DNA of 64,000 bases from Halomonas heilongjiangensis (GCF_002879645.1 NZ_PNRE01000105.1:1-64000), one strand, 5' to 3'; counted from the first letter of the stretch, positions 38,820 to 51,601 are shown. Numbers and translations are program-made. Notes: generated by a model from the letters alone, not told the origin.

Positions 38820-40364
38820 TCACGGCGGTGCGGGGTATTGGCCACTGAAGTCGCCTTTCCGCCGGCAGGCGTTCGCTGGGTCGGTCGCGGGGATACTCTG
38901 CCAGGTGGAGCCGTCCCAGTACTCCACCGTGCTGCCCTGGTAATAGCCCGGCAGCGGGCTGGTGTGCCCCTTATGGCGTGATTCGATGACCGACTTCCAG
39001 ATCGAGATAATCGTGGCCACATCTACCGGTTCGTCGATCAGCAGGGGGCGATTGAGGGCATTGATGCGCTGTGTCAGATCACTTCTGACCGCGGCCCCTT
39101 CAATTGGCGCCGACTTGCGGTAGCCCAGGATCACCGCATTCGGGAAGAGGCCGCTGAATACCTCGATGGCCTCTTTGCACAGGGTCGCGCAACTGGTGCT
39201 GATCATCAGTTTCACGTTGGAGAACCCGCCGACCTTCTCGACGTAGCGAAGGTCGAACCCGCGTGACTCGTCGCCATTCGCGAACAGGCCCGGAGCGCGG
39301 TATTGGGCATACTGATGGCCACGGAAGTAGACGATGTCGGTTCGCCCCAGATCGCCCAATTCTTTAGCCGCCGAGGCTTTCGCCCGGGAGCGATGCTTCC
39401 TGCCTTCGCGGGAGAGTTCGAAGGTGCTCGCTGACAGCGATTCGCTCGTACCGAGCTTGCCCAGATGCGACTTGATGTCAGGCGCATAGCCGGGATAGAA
39501 GCCGACGTATCCGCCAAATGCCGTTCCGGCCGAGTTCCACGCCTCGGTCGCCTTGTCGGACGGGATCGCCTGCGAAAGGTCGTCCAGTATCTGCGTCTGC
39601 TGCTCGGGCGTGGCGCAGCGCCTGAACCGCTTCAGGCTGCGCACCAGGGGCAGCAGATCGTCGGTATCAACGAAATGCTTGGCTTGTGCTTCCACTTCCT
39701 TGCGCGTCGCGTCGAGATCGAACGTTGCGCAGAGTGGGTCGTCAGCTGCTGCATCGTCCGGGGTGCGCTGTAGTGTGGGCGCCTGCTGCACCACATGGGC
39801 CAGTTCATGGGCGATCAGCTCGCGCCCGGCGTGGCTTTCTGGGGCGTATTGGCCGTGATCGAAGGCGATGTGCTGACCGACGGCATAGGCATGGGCCTTG
39901 ACGTCGCGCGCCGATTGGGCCGCCATGGCATCGTGATGCACACGCACGTTGCCGAAATCGTGGCCGAAACGTGGCTCGAAGAAGGCGCGGGCCGAGCGCG
40001 AAAGGGGCTCACCGGGAGTCTGCAGGGTGTGATGAACGCTGGACGGCACCTCTGTCTGGTGCCCGGTTGGCGCACCGCTGCTGCGACGGGTCAGGGCGGG
40101 CGGCGCCGTCCGGGCGCGCCTCATATCCGCGTGCCCCATACGTATCACCTGCGCCGCGGCGCGGTCGGCCTCGTGCTCGAGCGGATCGTCGCTGGCGCCG
40201 ATCGCGAGCCTGGCCTGCAGGCCGAACGCCTTGCCTTGCCGGCACTCCTCGCACTCGCCGGTGAGGTCCGAGGCGGCGTTGCCGCAGGCGCACTTACGCT
40301 GAAGAATGCCTGTCGTGGTGTCGGCTGTATTGGCCGTGGGGCGAAGCAGGGCTTGATGCGTCAT
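38820..40364 (-). CDS. DUF4157 eCIS cargo-type protein B with a different caspase-like C-terminal domain
   Basis: The 514-residue protein has the same N-terminal plan as cargo A: zinc-ribbon Cys25, Cys27, Cys38, Cys41; DUF4157 with HELAH at 186-190. After a helical linker (about 205-310) comes another C-terminal domain with His350 in IVYFRGHQY and Cys392 in KLMISTSCATLC, the pattern of CHAT-like caspase folds, and a conserved tail (STVEYWDGSTW). ATG 40364 overlaps the small 84-residue gene by four bases. The C-terminal domain bears little likeness to that of A. Role as delivered effector is inferred from DUF4157 and position. Confidence 0.82.
   Translation of the reverse strand: MTHQALLRPTANTADTTTGILQRKCACGNAASDLTGECEECRQGKAFGLQARLAIGASDDPLEHEADRAAAQVIRMGHADMRRARTAPPALTRRSSGAPTGHQTEVPSSVHHTLQTPGEPLSRSARAFFEPRFGHDFGNVRVHHDAMAAQSARDVKAHAYAVGQHIAFDHGQYAPESHAGRELIAHELAHVVQQAPTLQRTPDDAAADDPLCATFDLDATRKEVEAQAKHFVDTDDLLPLVRSLKRFRRCATPEQQTQILDDLSQAIPSDKATEAWNSAGTAFGGYVGFYPGYAPDIKSHLGKLGTSESLSASTFELSREGRKHRSRAKASAAKELGDLGRTDIVYFRGHQYAQYRAPGLFANGDESRGFDLRYVEKVGGFSNVKLMISTSCATLCKEAIEVFSGLFPNAVILGYRKSAPIEGAAVRSDLTQRINALNRPLLIDEPVDVATIISIWKSVIESRHKGHTSPLPGYYQGSTVEYWDGSTWQSIPATDPANACRRKGDFSGQYPAPP
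39797..40310. repeat. Imperfect direct repeat, copy in cargo gene B
   Basis: Partner of the repeat at 38220-38735; encodes zinc-ribbon and DUF4157 parts of cargo protein B. Such a long shared tract could serve for homologous recombination between effector genes. Confidence 0.8.
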
Positions 40365-40611
40365 GACTGCGTCCCCCCGACGATGCCGCCGGCGATGGCC
40401 CGGCCCAGGGCTCGACCGCCGGTGGCGGGCGCCTGTTGGATGGCGCCGGCCTTGAGCCGGGACCGGTCACCGCCCTCGATCAGTGCGCTGGCGGCGCCCG
40501 GCTCGGCCAGCAGGCGCTGCAGCTCGGCCTGCACGCCGGCGGCGACGGCGGCCGCATCGCTACGGTCGATGCCGCGCAGCACCAGCTTGTCGATATGAAT
40601 CACCAGGCGCG

Positions 40612-40615
<4 letters not shown>
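40361..40615 (-). CDS. Small conserved eCIS protein, unknown function
   Basis: The 84-residue protein begins MTRLVIHIDKLVLRGID, with a strand then a helix (VAAGVQAELQRLLAE), and ends in a flexible Gly/Ala-rich tail. It overlaps the AAA+ gene by ATGA and the cargo B gene by ATGA; ATG 40615 is preferred over an in-frame GTG at 40621. Small proteins of this type sit next to the ATPase in eCIS clusters. I know no function; a chaperone or loading role is only a guess from position. Confidence 0.7.
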
Positions 40616-42524
<1,909 letters not shown>

Positions 42525-42528
<4 letters not shown>

Positions 42529-43835
42529 GTGATCGTGACCCGGTGATCGAAGAAGGTCGGCGGCGTGGTGCTGCGATCCACCACCGGGCTGTCGATGCCA
42601 TCGATGCGCAGGCGCGCGAGTGGGGCGCCGGCGGCGGCATTTTCCACGATGAACTCGAGCGTGGCGGTGGGGGCCACGAAGCTCTCGGGCATGATCTCGT
42701 GCTGTCCCAGCAGCAGCGATGCCGTCTGGCCGGGGCGCAGCGTGGGCGTGAAGTCGATCGTGATATGGGCATCGCCACTGCCGTCACGCGCCACCGCCTG
42801 TGGCAGGTTGGTAATGTTGGGCGCGACGATGCAGGCGAGGCGATTGGTCTGGCGGGCCTCGACCTCGCCCGGACGCACCAGCCGAGCGGTCACGTCGTAG
42901 ATCCCGACCGGGAAATCGTCCGCCCGCGCGGCGGGAATGACGAAGTCCATCTGCTCGGCCGAACTCGGGCCGCTGGCGGGCAGCAGCTCATCGACGCTCG
43001 CGTGCTCGTTGTGCAGGGCCACCTCCCGCGAGCCGCCATCGAGATAGTGCCCCTCGAGGGTGACCGTCTCGCCCAGCCGCACCACGGGCTGGTTGTCGGC
43101 AGGGACGACGGCCTCGATCGTCGGCAGTGGCGGAATCAGGCTCGGGGTCACCACCACGCCGCGCTCGCGGCCCGACAGCGGATCGACCTCACCACGCGTG
43201 AGGACCGGCAGGGTGGGACGCGTGGCTCGGCTCGCCGCGATCAGCACCACCGACACCTGATAGGCCGCGGTGGGGCGGTAGTTGGACTGGGTGGCGGTCC
43301 ACAGCTTGGACATCTCCTCCGGATTGAGAAACTGCGGGGTGATGCGCAGTTGCTCCACCTGGTCGGCCAGGCCGCAGTCGGCCAGCGCACGCAGTGCCGG
43401 CGGCAGATCCAACCCCACGTCGGGCGAGGGGGTGAGGGCGGTGCGGATCATGGCGCGCGTGATCACCGGGAATTCGTGCATCAGCTGCATGGCGTAGCCG
43501 AGCAGGATCTCCGCGTGCAGGTCGCCGCCGCTGTAGGCGGAGATCAGGTAATGCAGGTCGAGGGCCAGCGGTGGGTTGGTGAGCCGCTGGCGACCGGCGG
43601 CGTCGTGGGCGGGCAGGTCTTCGTTGCGCCAGCCGGTGTTGGGGGTGACCCGGTAGAGGAACAGGTTGAGCTGGCTCGATTCCGTGCCGTCGACGGGAAC
43701 GACACGATCGGGCGGCAGCACGCTGACCGTGACGGTGCTGCCGAGTACGCCGCTGACGTTGTGGTTGACCAGCCCGTCGTTGAGCCGGTCGCGCAGCACG
43801 GCGGTGACGCCAGCGATGGCCAGGGCATTGCTCAT
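42525..43835 (-). CDS. DUF4255 (Pvc16-like) tail-terminator protein
   Basis: The 436-residue protein has an N-terminal DUF4255 domain (about 1-200: AIAGVTAVLRDRLNDGL, LNLFLYRVTPN, LDLHYLISAYSGG, ILLGYAMQLMHEFP), the cap that ends tube and sheath in Afp/PVC. The C-terminal half looks like two Ig-like beta domains (about 225-430). It overlaps the AAA+ gene by four bases. The extra beta domains would project from the cap; their role is unknown. Confidence 0.9.
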
Positions 43836-44638
43836 GGTCGGCTCCCCCGGCGCCTGGCCAGATATTCATCCAGTGACATGGGTGGCTGCCCGCGCTTCGA
43901 GGGTCGCTTGGTCGGGGCTGGTTCCTGCACCGTCGTCACCTCGATGCGGCCGATATGCACGTGCACCTCGGCCGGGCTGTCGGCGACGACGGGGGGCATG
44001 GCCATGGCGGTCGACCGCGGGGGGAGCTGCGATGTGACGAGCGGCAGCAGCAGGGCCTCGGGCGGTGGGGATGGCGCTTGCCACTCGGGCTCGGGTGGGT
44101 ACGGTGTATCGAATGCCGATGTGGCCATCACACTCGGTGCCCTCGCGGTCGGCGTATTCGCCGCCTCGACTCGGCTCGCGACGCTGACCGGCTCGATGCG
44201 TGCGATCCATGAATCGGGCGTCTCATTCGGCCCTTTTGTTGTGGTGTGCACCGCGCCGGGCGCCTCTTTCGGCTGGATCGGCGATGCCTGGCGGGGTGCC
44301 GGCGTCGCGGCATCGGTCGGTGCCGGATCGTTTATGTCACTTCTGTCGACTGGCGGTACTTCCCCGATCAGCGGCGCCGGCAGGGTATCGAGCGACGTTG
44401 CCCCCGGTGCCGTCGTGCCGACGATGGTCGATGCCTCGACCGTGGCGTTGGTCGGGGGCGGCGTACCCGGCTCGCTCAGCGCGTGCCGTGCCGGCGCTGC
44501 GGCCATTGTCGTTGCGCTCGACACTTCCTCGGGCAACAGTTCGGGGGCGGCATGGTAGGGCAGGCGCGCCGGGGCGTGGACCCTGGGCAAGGCATGGCCG
44601 GTGGCCTGCCGGGCGAGGCGTCGCAACAGGCCACTCAT
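43832..44638 (-). CDS. Proline-rich, largely disordered eCIS protein with conserved C-terminus
   Basis: The 268-residue protein is mostly low-complexity Pro/Ala/Thr/Ser sequence (about 20-215), with a structured C-terminal 45 residues: VHVHIGRIEV and then PMSLDEYLARRRGS. This HIGRIEV plus SLDEYLARR ending recurs beside DUF4255 genes in eCIS clusters and may bind the cap or the ATPase. The N-terminus starts MSGLLRRLARQ, a short basic helix. No enzyme motif. Overlaps both neighbours by four bases. Confidence 0.78.
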   Translation of the reverse strand: MSGLLRRLARQATGHALPRVHAPARLPYHAAPELLPEEVSSATTMAAAPARHALSEPGTPPPTNATVEASTIVGTTAPGATSLDTLPAPLIGEVPPVDRSDINDPAPTDAATPAPRQASPIQPKEAPGAVHTTTKGPNETPDSWIARIEPVSVASRVEAANTPTARAPSVMATSAFDTPYPPEPEWQAPSPPPEALLLPLVTSQLPPRSTAMAMPPVVADSPAEVHVHIGRIEVTTVQEPAPTKRPSKRGQPPMSLDEYLARRRGSRP

Positions 44639-45345
44639 GGCTGCACCCTCGCCAGATAGGCGGCGCGGCGGGTCTCGCTCAGTGCGAGAATGACGGGCTC
44701 GGTCCAGCCATAGGCCTGCGCCAGGGCATGGATGTCATCGAGCAGGCGCCGGGCCTGGCTGTCGATCTCTTCCCACAGGTAGCCGGCGATATCGAAGCTC
44801 GCGTCGTCGTCGTGACCGCAGGCTGGACAGCGCATGGCGAGCGACAGGTCGGCCCAGGGGTCGGCCGCGTCCATGGCGACGTCGACGGCTTCGAGCAGTT
44901 CGGCAAGGGCCGGCTCGTCCCGCGGCAGCGCGTCGGCCGCCACGGCGCACTCGAGCAGCAGCCGCCGGGCGGCCGCCTGCTCGTCATCGCATTCCGTCAG
45001 GCGGGCGAGGTGCCGACTGGTGGGGCGCTGGAAGCGGTGCCCCCGGACCTCGAGCGTATCCGAACCGTCGGTGGGGGGTGAGGGCCATTGGCTCGCGTCG
45101 ATCTCGAACTCCATCCGCTCGCCGCATGCCGGGCAGTCGAGCCATGCCTCCAGCCGGGTGCCGAAGCACGCCTGGCGCCATCGCAGCAGGGCGGCATTGC
45201 GGTCGCCGAGCGGGGCATCGGCCAACTGTCCCGACGGCAGGTCCGGGTCGGCCAGCGCGTAGAGCAGCAGCGCGCGGTCGATGGGATGGCGCCGCAGGCC
45301 GTGCTCCCAGACGGAGAGGACACGCTGCGCAGTCAGGGCGACCAT
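44635..45345 (-). CDS. Zinc-ribbon eCIS protein, possible assembly chaperone
   Basis: The 236-residue protein has two CPxCG knuckles: CPACGERMEFEID near residue 72 and CPACGHDDDASFDI near 172, enough to form one split or two single zinc sites. The rest is helical (LLLYALADPDL, ALAQAYGWTEPVILALSE). Proteins like this follow the tube gene in many eCIS loci and have been compared with T4 baseplate-hub assembly chaperones; I hold that name as tentative. ATG 45345 fits homology; an in-frame start at 45411 lies inside the tube gene. Confidence 0.75.
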   Translation of the reverse strand: MVALTAQRVLSVWEHGLRRHPIDRALLLYALADPDLPSGQLADAPLGDRNAALLRWRQACFGTRLEAWLDCPACGERMEFEIDASQWPSPPTDGSDTLEVRGHRFQRPTSRHLARLTECDDEQAAARRLLLECAVAADALPRDEPALAELLEAVDVAMDAADPWADLSLAMRCPACGHDDDASFDIAGYLWEEIDSQARRLLDDIHALAQAYGWTEPVILALSETRRAAYLARVQP

Positions 45346-45350
45346 GGTCG

Positions 45351-45875
<525 letters not shown>

Positions 45876-45887
45876 GGGAGTGTCTCC

Positions 45888-47477
45888 TTACACCTCGAGT
45901 TGACCGGCCATTTGCTGGAGCTTGATGACCACGAACTCGGCCGGCTTGAGCGGCGCGAAGCCGACCAGAATGTTCACGATGCCGCGGTCGATATCGTTCT
46001 GGGTGGTGGTCTCGCGGTCGCACTTGACGAAGTAGGCGTCGCGCGGGCTCGCGCCCTGGAAGGCGCCCTGGCGGAACAGGTTCTGCATGAAGGCGCCGAT
46101 ATTGAGGCGGATCTGCGCCCAGAGCGGCTCGTCGTTAGGCTCGAACACCACCCACTGGGTGCCGCGGAACAGGCTCTCTTCGAGGAACAGCGCCAGCCGG
46201 CGCACCGGGATGTATTTCCATTCCGAGGCCAGCAGGTCGGCCCCGGCGAGGGTACGCGAGCCCCATACCAGATGCCCGGCGACGGGGAAGCTGCGCAGGC
46301 AATTGAGGCCGACCGGGTTGAGCACACCGTTCTGCCGGTCGGTCATGGTGTAGGTGAAGCCCTGGATGCCGGAGAACGACGCCGCCAGCCCGGCCGGGGC
46401 CTTCCACACCCCGCGCTGGCCATCGGTGCGGGCGATGATGCCGGCCACTGCGCCGCAGGGGGCGAAGTCGGCGAGCCGGTTCTCGTGGAGCGGGTCGGGC
46501 ATGCGCAGGCGCGGGAAGTACGCCATGGCGTTGATCGCCGTATCGTTGCCGATGGTGGCGCGCAGGCCATTGACGCCGGTTTCGGCATCGGCGATCGCGG
46601 TGTCGGGATTGGCGGTCCATGCCGCCGGAGCGTCGACGATCAGCACCGCGCGACGCTCCTGGCAGTAGCTGGCCGCCGCCGCCCAGGTGGCATCGGCGAC
46701 ATCGACGGCGGGGGCTAGCGGCGGGATACACAGCAGGTTGAACAGGTCGGCCGCCTCGAGGGCGAAGAGGCCGGTGCGGGCATCGCGATCGCCGGTGATC
46801 TGGCCATCGGTGATCTCGCTGCCGTCGCTACCCAACGTGGCCGGGGCTATCACCCCACCGTCGGCGTCGGTCACCGCCACGGTGGCGTCGCTGGGGCTCT
46901 CGTCATCAGGGGCTGAGCTACGCACACTGACCAGCGACGACTGCTCGTTGAGGATGGTATCGACGAAGCGTGGGCTCAACGGGTCGACCGAGACGTTGCG
47001 GAACTGCTCGGAGCCGGCCACCGTGGTCCCGCCCGGGCGGTCCAGCGCCTCGATAAGCAGGTTGAACAGCAGGTCGTCGTCGGTGTCGCGCGTCTCGTGA
47101 TCGACCGTCGCGCGCAGCGCATTCCCCCACAGACCGGGACTGGCCGCCTCCAGCACCAGGTTGCCCGAGCTAGTGGGCAGTGTGAGGGTGGCCGTACTGT
47201 CGGCGATGTTGCCATTGAACACCCGCACGATCAGCGCATCGCTGCCGCCGTGCTGAAAGAACTGGTTGACGGCATGACTCATCGTGCTGGGTTGCCACAG
47301 CCCACCGAACAGGCGCGAGTACTCGGCGAAACTCTGCACCCGTACCGAGGCATTGACCGGGCCGCGCGGCGCGCGCCCGACGAAGGCCGTGATAGAGGTG
47401 GCAACCCCGGTGATGGTTCGAACGCCGCTAGGGATTTCTTCAATATAAACGCCGGGATACGTCAAGGAAGCTGGCAT
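45888..47477 (-). CDS. eCIS contractile tail sheath protein
   Basis: The 529-residue protein has the sheath N-terminus YPGVYIEEIPSGVRTITGV and FVGRAPRGPVN, the domain III core (EWKYIPVRRLALFLEES, GTQWVVFEPND, LWAQIRLNIGAFMQNLFRQG) and the C-terminal strand VIKLQQMAGQLEV that interlocks neighbouring subunits. It is the only sheath gene in the island and the first gene of the operon. GAGGAA precedes the ATG. An upstream A+T-rich region should hold the promoter. Confidence 0.96.
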   Translation of the reverse strand: MPASLTYPGVYIEEIPSGVRTITGVATSITAFVGRAPRGPVNASVRVQSFAEYSRLFGGLWQPSTMSHAVNQFFQHGGSDALIVRVFNGNIADSTATLTLPTSSGNLVLEAASPGLWGNALRATVDHETRDTDDDLLFNLLIEALDRPGGTTVAGSEQFRNVSVDPLSPRFVDTILNEQSSLVSVRSSAPDDESPSDATVAVTDADGGVIAPATLGSDGSEITDGQITGDRDARTGLFALEAADLFNLLCIPPLAPAVDVADATWAAAASYCQERRAVLIVDAPAAWTANPDTAIADAETGVNGLRATIGNDTAINAMAYFPRLRMPDPLHENRLADFAPCGAVAGIIARTDGQRGVWKAPAGLAASFSGIQGFTYTMTDRQNGVLNPVGLNCLRSFPVAGHLVWGSRTLAGADLLASEWKYIPVRRLALFLEESLFRGTQWVVFEPNDEPLWAQIRLNIGAFMQNLFRQGAFQGASPRDAYFVKCDRETTTQNDIDRGIVNILVGFAPLKPAEFVVIKLQQMAGQLEV

Positions 47478-47780
47478 GACGCGGTTCCTCTTTCAGGAAG
47501 TTGACCGGCGCTGTACACACGACTACCCCCGCGCCGTAGTTCGAAAACACGGTGCTGCGCTTACAGTGGGATGCATGACTCAAGCTAGTAAGCGAGGGAT
47601 GAGAATTCCAGCAATTATTTACCGAAAGAATATTTATGTGTTGGTTTGTCTGGTTTAAGAGACATGTGGTTAATTTTAGTAAATACGAACTTGTTATAAA
47701 GAAATCGTGTGAGTGTAATAAGACAAGAGCAGGAGGCCGCAACCCGTCAGGCTACGGCCGGGAGTAGTGATCCCCACACG
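47478..47780. other. A+T-rich intergenic region between the eCIS operon and slyX
   Basis: About 300 bases with no convincing gene; the stretch from about 47590 to 47725 is by far the most A+T-rich part of the window. Short open frames on both strands lack ribosome sites and homology. It holds the start of the eCIS operon and the 3' side of slyX. No tRNA or flanking direct repeat was found. Confidence 0.8.
47693..47721 (-). promoter_or_regulatory. Candidate promoter of the eCIS operon
   Basis: On the minus strand TTATTA (47716-47721) and TATAAC (47693-47698) are separated by 17 bases. The -10 match is 5 of 6, the -35 match 3 of 6. The leader to the sheath start would be about 210 bases. Other A+T-rich hexamers lie closer, so this is one candidate. 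Confidence 0.35.
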
Positions 47781-48026
47781 CTAGTAGTGTGGCGGCACCT
47801 CGTCCCCTGGCCGCGGCGTCTCCGCATCGGCGTCCTGCAGCGCCCGCTGCTGGTCGCGCAGCTTCTCCTGGATCAGCGTATTGATCCGCTCGAGCTGCGA
47901 GAGGCGCCTCTCCTGCACGGCCACCGCCTCGTCGAGGGTGTCGAGCCAGTGCTCCTGGTAGGCGACCCGGCTCTCCAGGGCGTCCAGGCGCTGCATCAGG
48001 TCGGCGGGCGCAGGCTGTTCGCCCAT
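47781..48026 (-). CDS. slyX: SlyX family protein
   Basis: The 81-residue protein is a short coiled coil with heptad repeats (LMQRLDALESRVAYQEHWLD, LDEAVAVQERRLSQLERIN) and the SlyX-specific C-terminus GDEVPPHY. Its function is unknown. ATG 48026 is chosen by homology; in-frame ATGs at 48059 and 48083 are possible, and the last one has AAGG upstream. It is divergent from the cold-shock-domain gene. Confidence 0.88.
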   Translation of the reverse strand: MGEQPAPADLMQRLDALESRVAYQEHWLDTLDEAVAVQERRLSQLERINTLIQEKLRDQQRALQDADAETPRPGDEVPPHY

Positions 48027-48121
48027 GGTAGAATTCTCGCGCTGTGTGTCGCCGTTCATCGTGGCACCTTCATGATGGTTCATTCCTTCCTTTCACCCCT
48101 ACAAGAGAGTCTCTCAGTTCC

Positions 48122-48586
48122 ATGAATCGAAAGGTCGTGCTTCGTTGTAGTTTCATCAGTCTCCTGCTGGCCGCGCCGGCCCCCCTGCTGATCGCACTGT
48201 TCGTGCACCTCACCGGTGGCGTGCTGTCACGGGAACTGTCCGCCAGTCTCGAGGTGGGCGGTGTGGCAGTGGTCTATTTCGCCGCCGCTGCCGCCGTCTT
48301 CCTGTTGCTGCTGGTGGCCACCCTGGCGGTCAATGCCCTCACCCCGCAGCTGGTCAACCTGGCCGAGGTCGAGGACGACGACCGCGAGGTCGGCGAGGTC
48401 AAGTGGTTCAACGTCAACAAGGGCTACGGCTTCATCACCCGTGACGACGGCGAGGATGTCTTCGTGCACTTCCGGGCCATTCGCGGCCGTGGCCATCGTA
48501 CCCTGGCCGAGGGCCAGAAGGTGCGGTATCACGTGATCGAGAACGAGCGGGGGTTGCAGGCCGACGACGTCACCGTCATTACCTAG
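48122..48586 (+). CDS. Membrane-anchored cold-shock-domain protein
   Basis: The 154-residue protein starts with two hydrophobic helices (about 10-35 and 50-76), then a linker ([13 protein letters not shown]), then a complete cold-shock domain ([15 protein letters not shown] with RNP1, DVFVHF with RNP2). The CSD would sit in the cytoplasm at the membrane and bind single-stranded nucleic acid. ATG 48122 gives [11 protein letters not shown]. It ends before a terminator. Such anchored CSDs are known but little studied. Confidence 0.88.
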   Translation: MNRKVVLRCSFISLLLAAPAPLLIALFVHLTGGVLSRELSASLEVGGVAVVYFAAAAAVFLLLLVATLAVNALTPQLVNLAEVEDDDREVGEVKWFNVNKGYGFITRDDGEDVFVHFRAIRGRGHRTLAEGQKVRYHVIENERGLQADDVTVIT

Positions 48587-48608
48587 GCAAGGTGGCCCTG
48601 CCTCTAGT

Positions 48609-48643
48609 GACATCGCCCCGCACCTGCGGGGCGATGTCGTTTC
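48609..48643 (+). terminator. Terminator after the cold-shock-domain gene
   Basis: GACATCGCCCCGC / GCGGGGCGATGTC form a 13-bp stem with an ACCT loop at 48609-48638, followed by GTTT. It also faces the end of the minus-strand gene at 48649, so it may serve both. Confidence 0.85.
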
Positions 48644-48648
48644 GGGGG

Positions 48649-49035
48649 CTACTGGCCGGAGTCGGGCCAGTCGATCTCCCGCTCGCTGCCGTCGGGCAGT
48701 ACCTGCAGGAAGCGGTCCGGGTCGTCGCCGGGCTGCCAGCCGCCCAGCGAGCAGCGCACCTCGCAGCCGAGCCGGGTCGCCGCGGCGCGGGCGCAGGCCT
48801 GGTCGCTCTCCCAGGGGGTGTCGGGGCTGTCGAGCCACAGACTCGCGAAACCGTCGGCGGCCTTTTCCACCAGCAGCACCGGGACCTCCCGGCCCCCGAG
48901 CCGGCCCCGGGTGCGCCACTTGTGCTTGCCGGCGGGGGTCAGGGGCTCGGCATCCAGCGCCTCGCCCAGCCAGGCGCTCAGGGCATCCAGCGGGGCCGTC
49001 GACAGGTAGATCTCGATATCCGGATAGCGTTGCAT
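48649..49035 (-). CDS. Conserved hypothetical protein next to dapE
   Basis: The 128-residue protein begins MQRYPDIEIYLSTAPLDALSAW (shown short) and is mixed alpha/beta, with ADGFASLWLDSPDTPWESDQ in the middle and an acidic C-terminus. No signal peptide, membrane helix or catalytic motif is visible. It lies eight bases after dapE on the same strand and is probably its last operon gene. I do not recognise the family; the typical codon use argues that it is real. Confidence 0.75.
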   Translation of the reverse strand: MQRYPDIEIYLSTAPLDALSAWLGEALDAEPLTPAGKHKWRTRGRLGGREVPVLLVEKAADGFASLWLDSPDTPWESDQACARAAATRLGCEVRCSLGGWQPGDDPDRFLQVLPDGSEREIDWPDSGQ

Positions 49036-49043
49036 GGGCGGCC

Positions 49044-51222
<2,179 letters not shown>

Positions 51223-51253
51223 GGGAGTGTCCTCGTCAAGGTGGGAAAGCTCG

Positions 51254-51601
51254 TCAAATGGGGGAAAGGTCGTCGTAGTCGCCGTCGCGGTAGCCGACGC
51301 GGATCTCGTCGCCGGTGTCGAGCAGCGGGCGCTTGAGCAGCGTCGGGTGCGCCATCATCAGCTCGCGGGCCTTGTTGGCGTCGATGCCGGCCTTGTCGGC
51401 CTCGTCCAGGTGGCGCCAGGTGGTGCTGCGCTTGTTGAGCAGCGTCATCACCGGCACCCTTTCGAGGAGGTGCTCGAGCAGGGCCGCGGAGAGGCCGTCC
51501 TCGCGCAGGTCGTGGAGCCGGTAGGGAATGCCCTTGGCGTCCAGCGCCTGGCGAGCGCGGCGGCAGGTGTCGCAGGTGTTGATCACGTAAAGGATCGGCA
51601 T
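51254..51601 (-). CDS. Spx/ArsC-family (YffB-like) protein
   Basis: The 115-residue thioredoxin-fold protein has an N-terminal CDTC redox pair (INTCDTCRRAR) and the family region LLNKRSTTWRHL; it belongs to the Spx/MgsR/YffB branch of ArsC-like proteins, not to true arsenate reductases. It is in the dap operon: its ATG overlaps the dapC stop by one base. The role in this context is unknown; YffB-like proteins are often found beside dap genes in gammaproteobacteria. Confidence 0.88.
   Translation of the reverse strand: MPILYVINTCDTCRRARQALDAKGIPYRLHDLREDGLSAALLEHLLERVPVMTLLNKRSTTWRHLDEADKAGIDANKARELMMAHPTLLKRPLLDTGDEIRVGYRDGDYDDLSPI

Noticed and set aside
47478-47780. Small peptide genes in the A+T-rich gap
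   Set aside because: Short frames exist on both strands (about 60 and 100 codons) but lack ribosome sites and any recognisable similarity.
51254-51601. Arsenate reductase
   Set aside because: The CxxC thioredoxin-like start and dap operon context fit the Spx/YffB branch; no ars genes are nearby.
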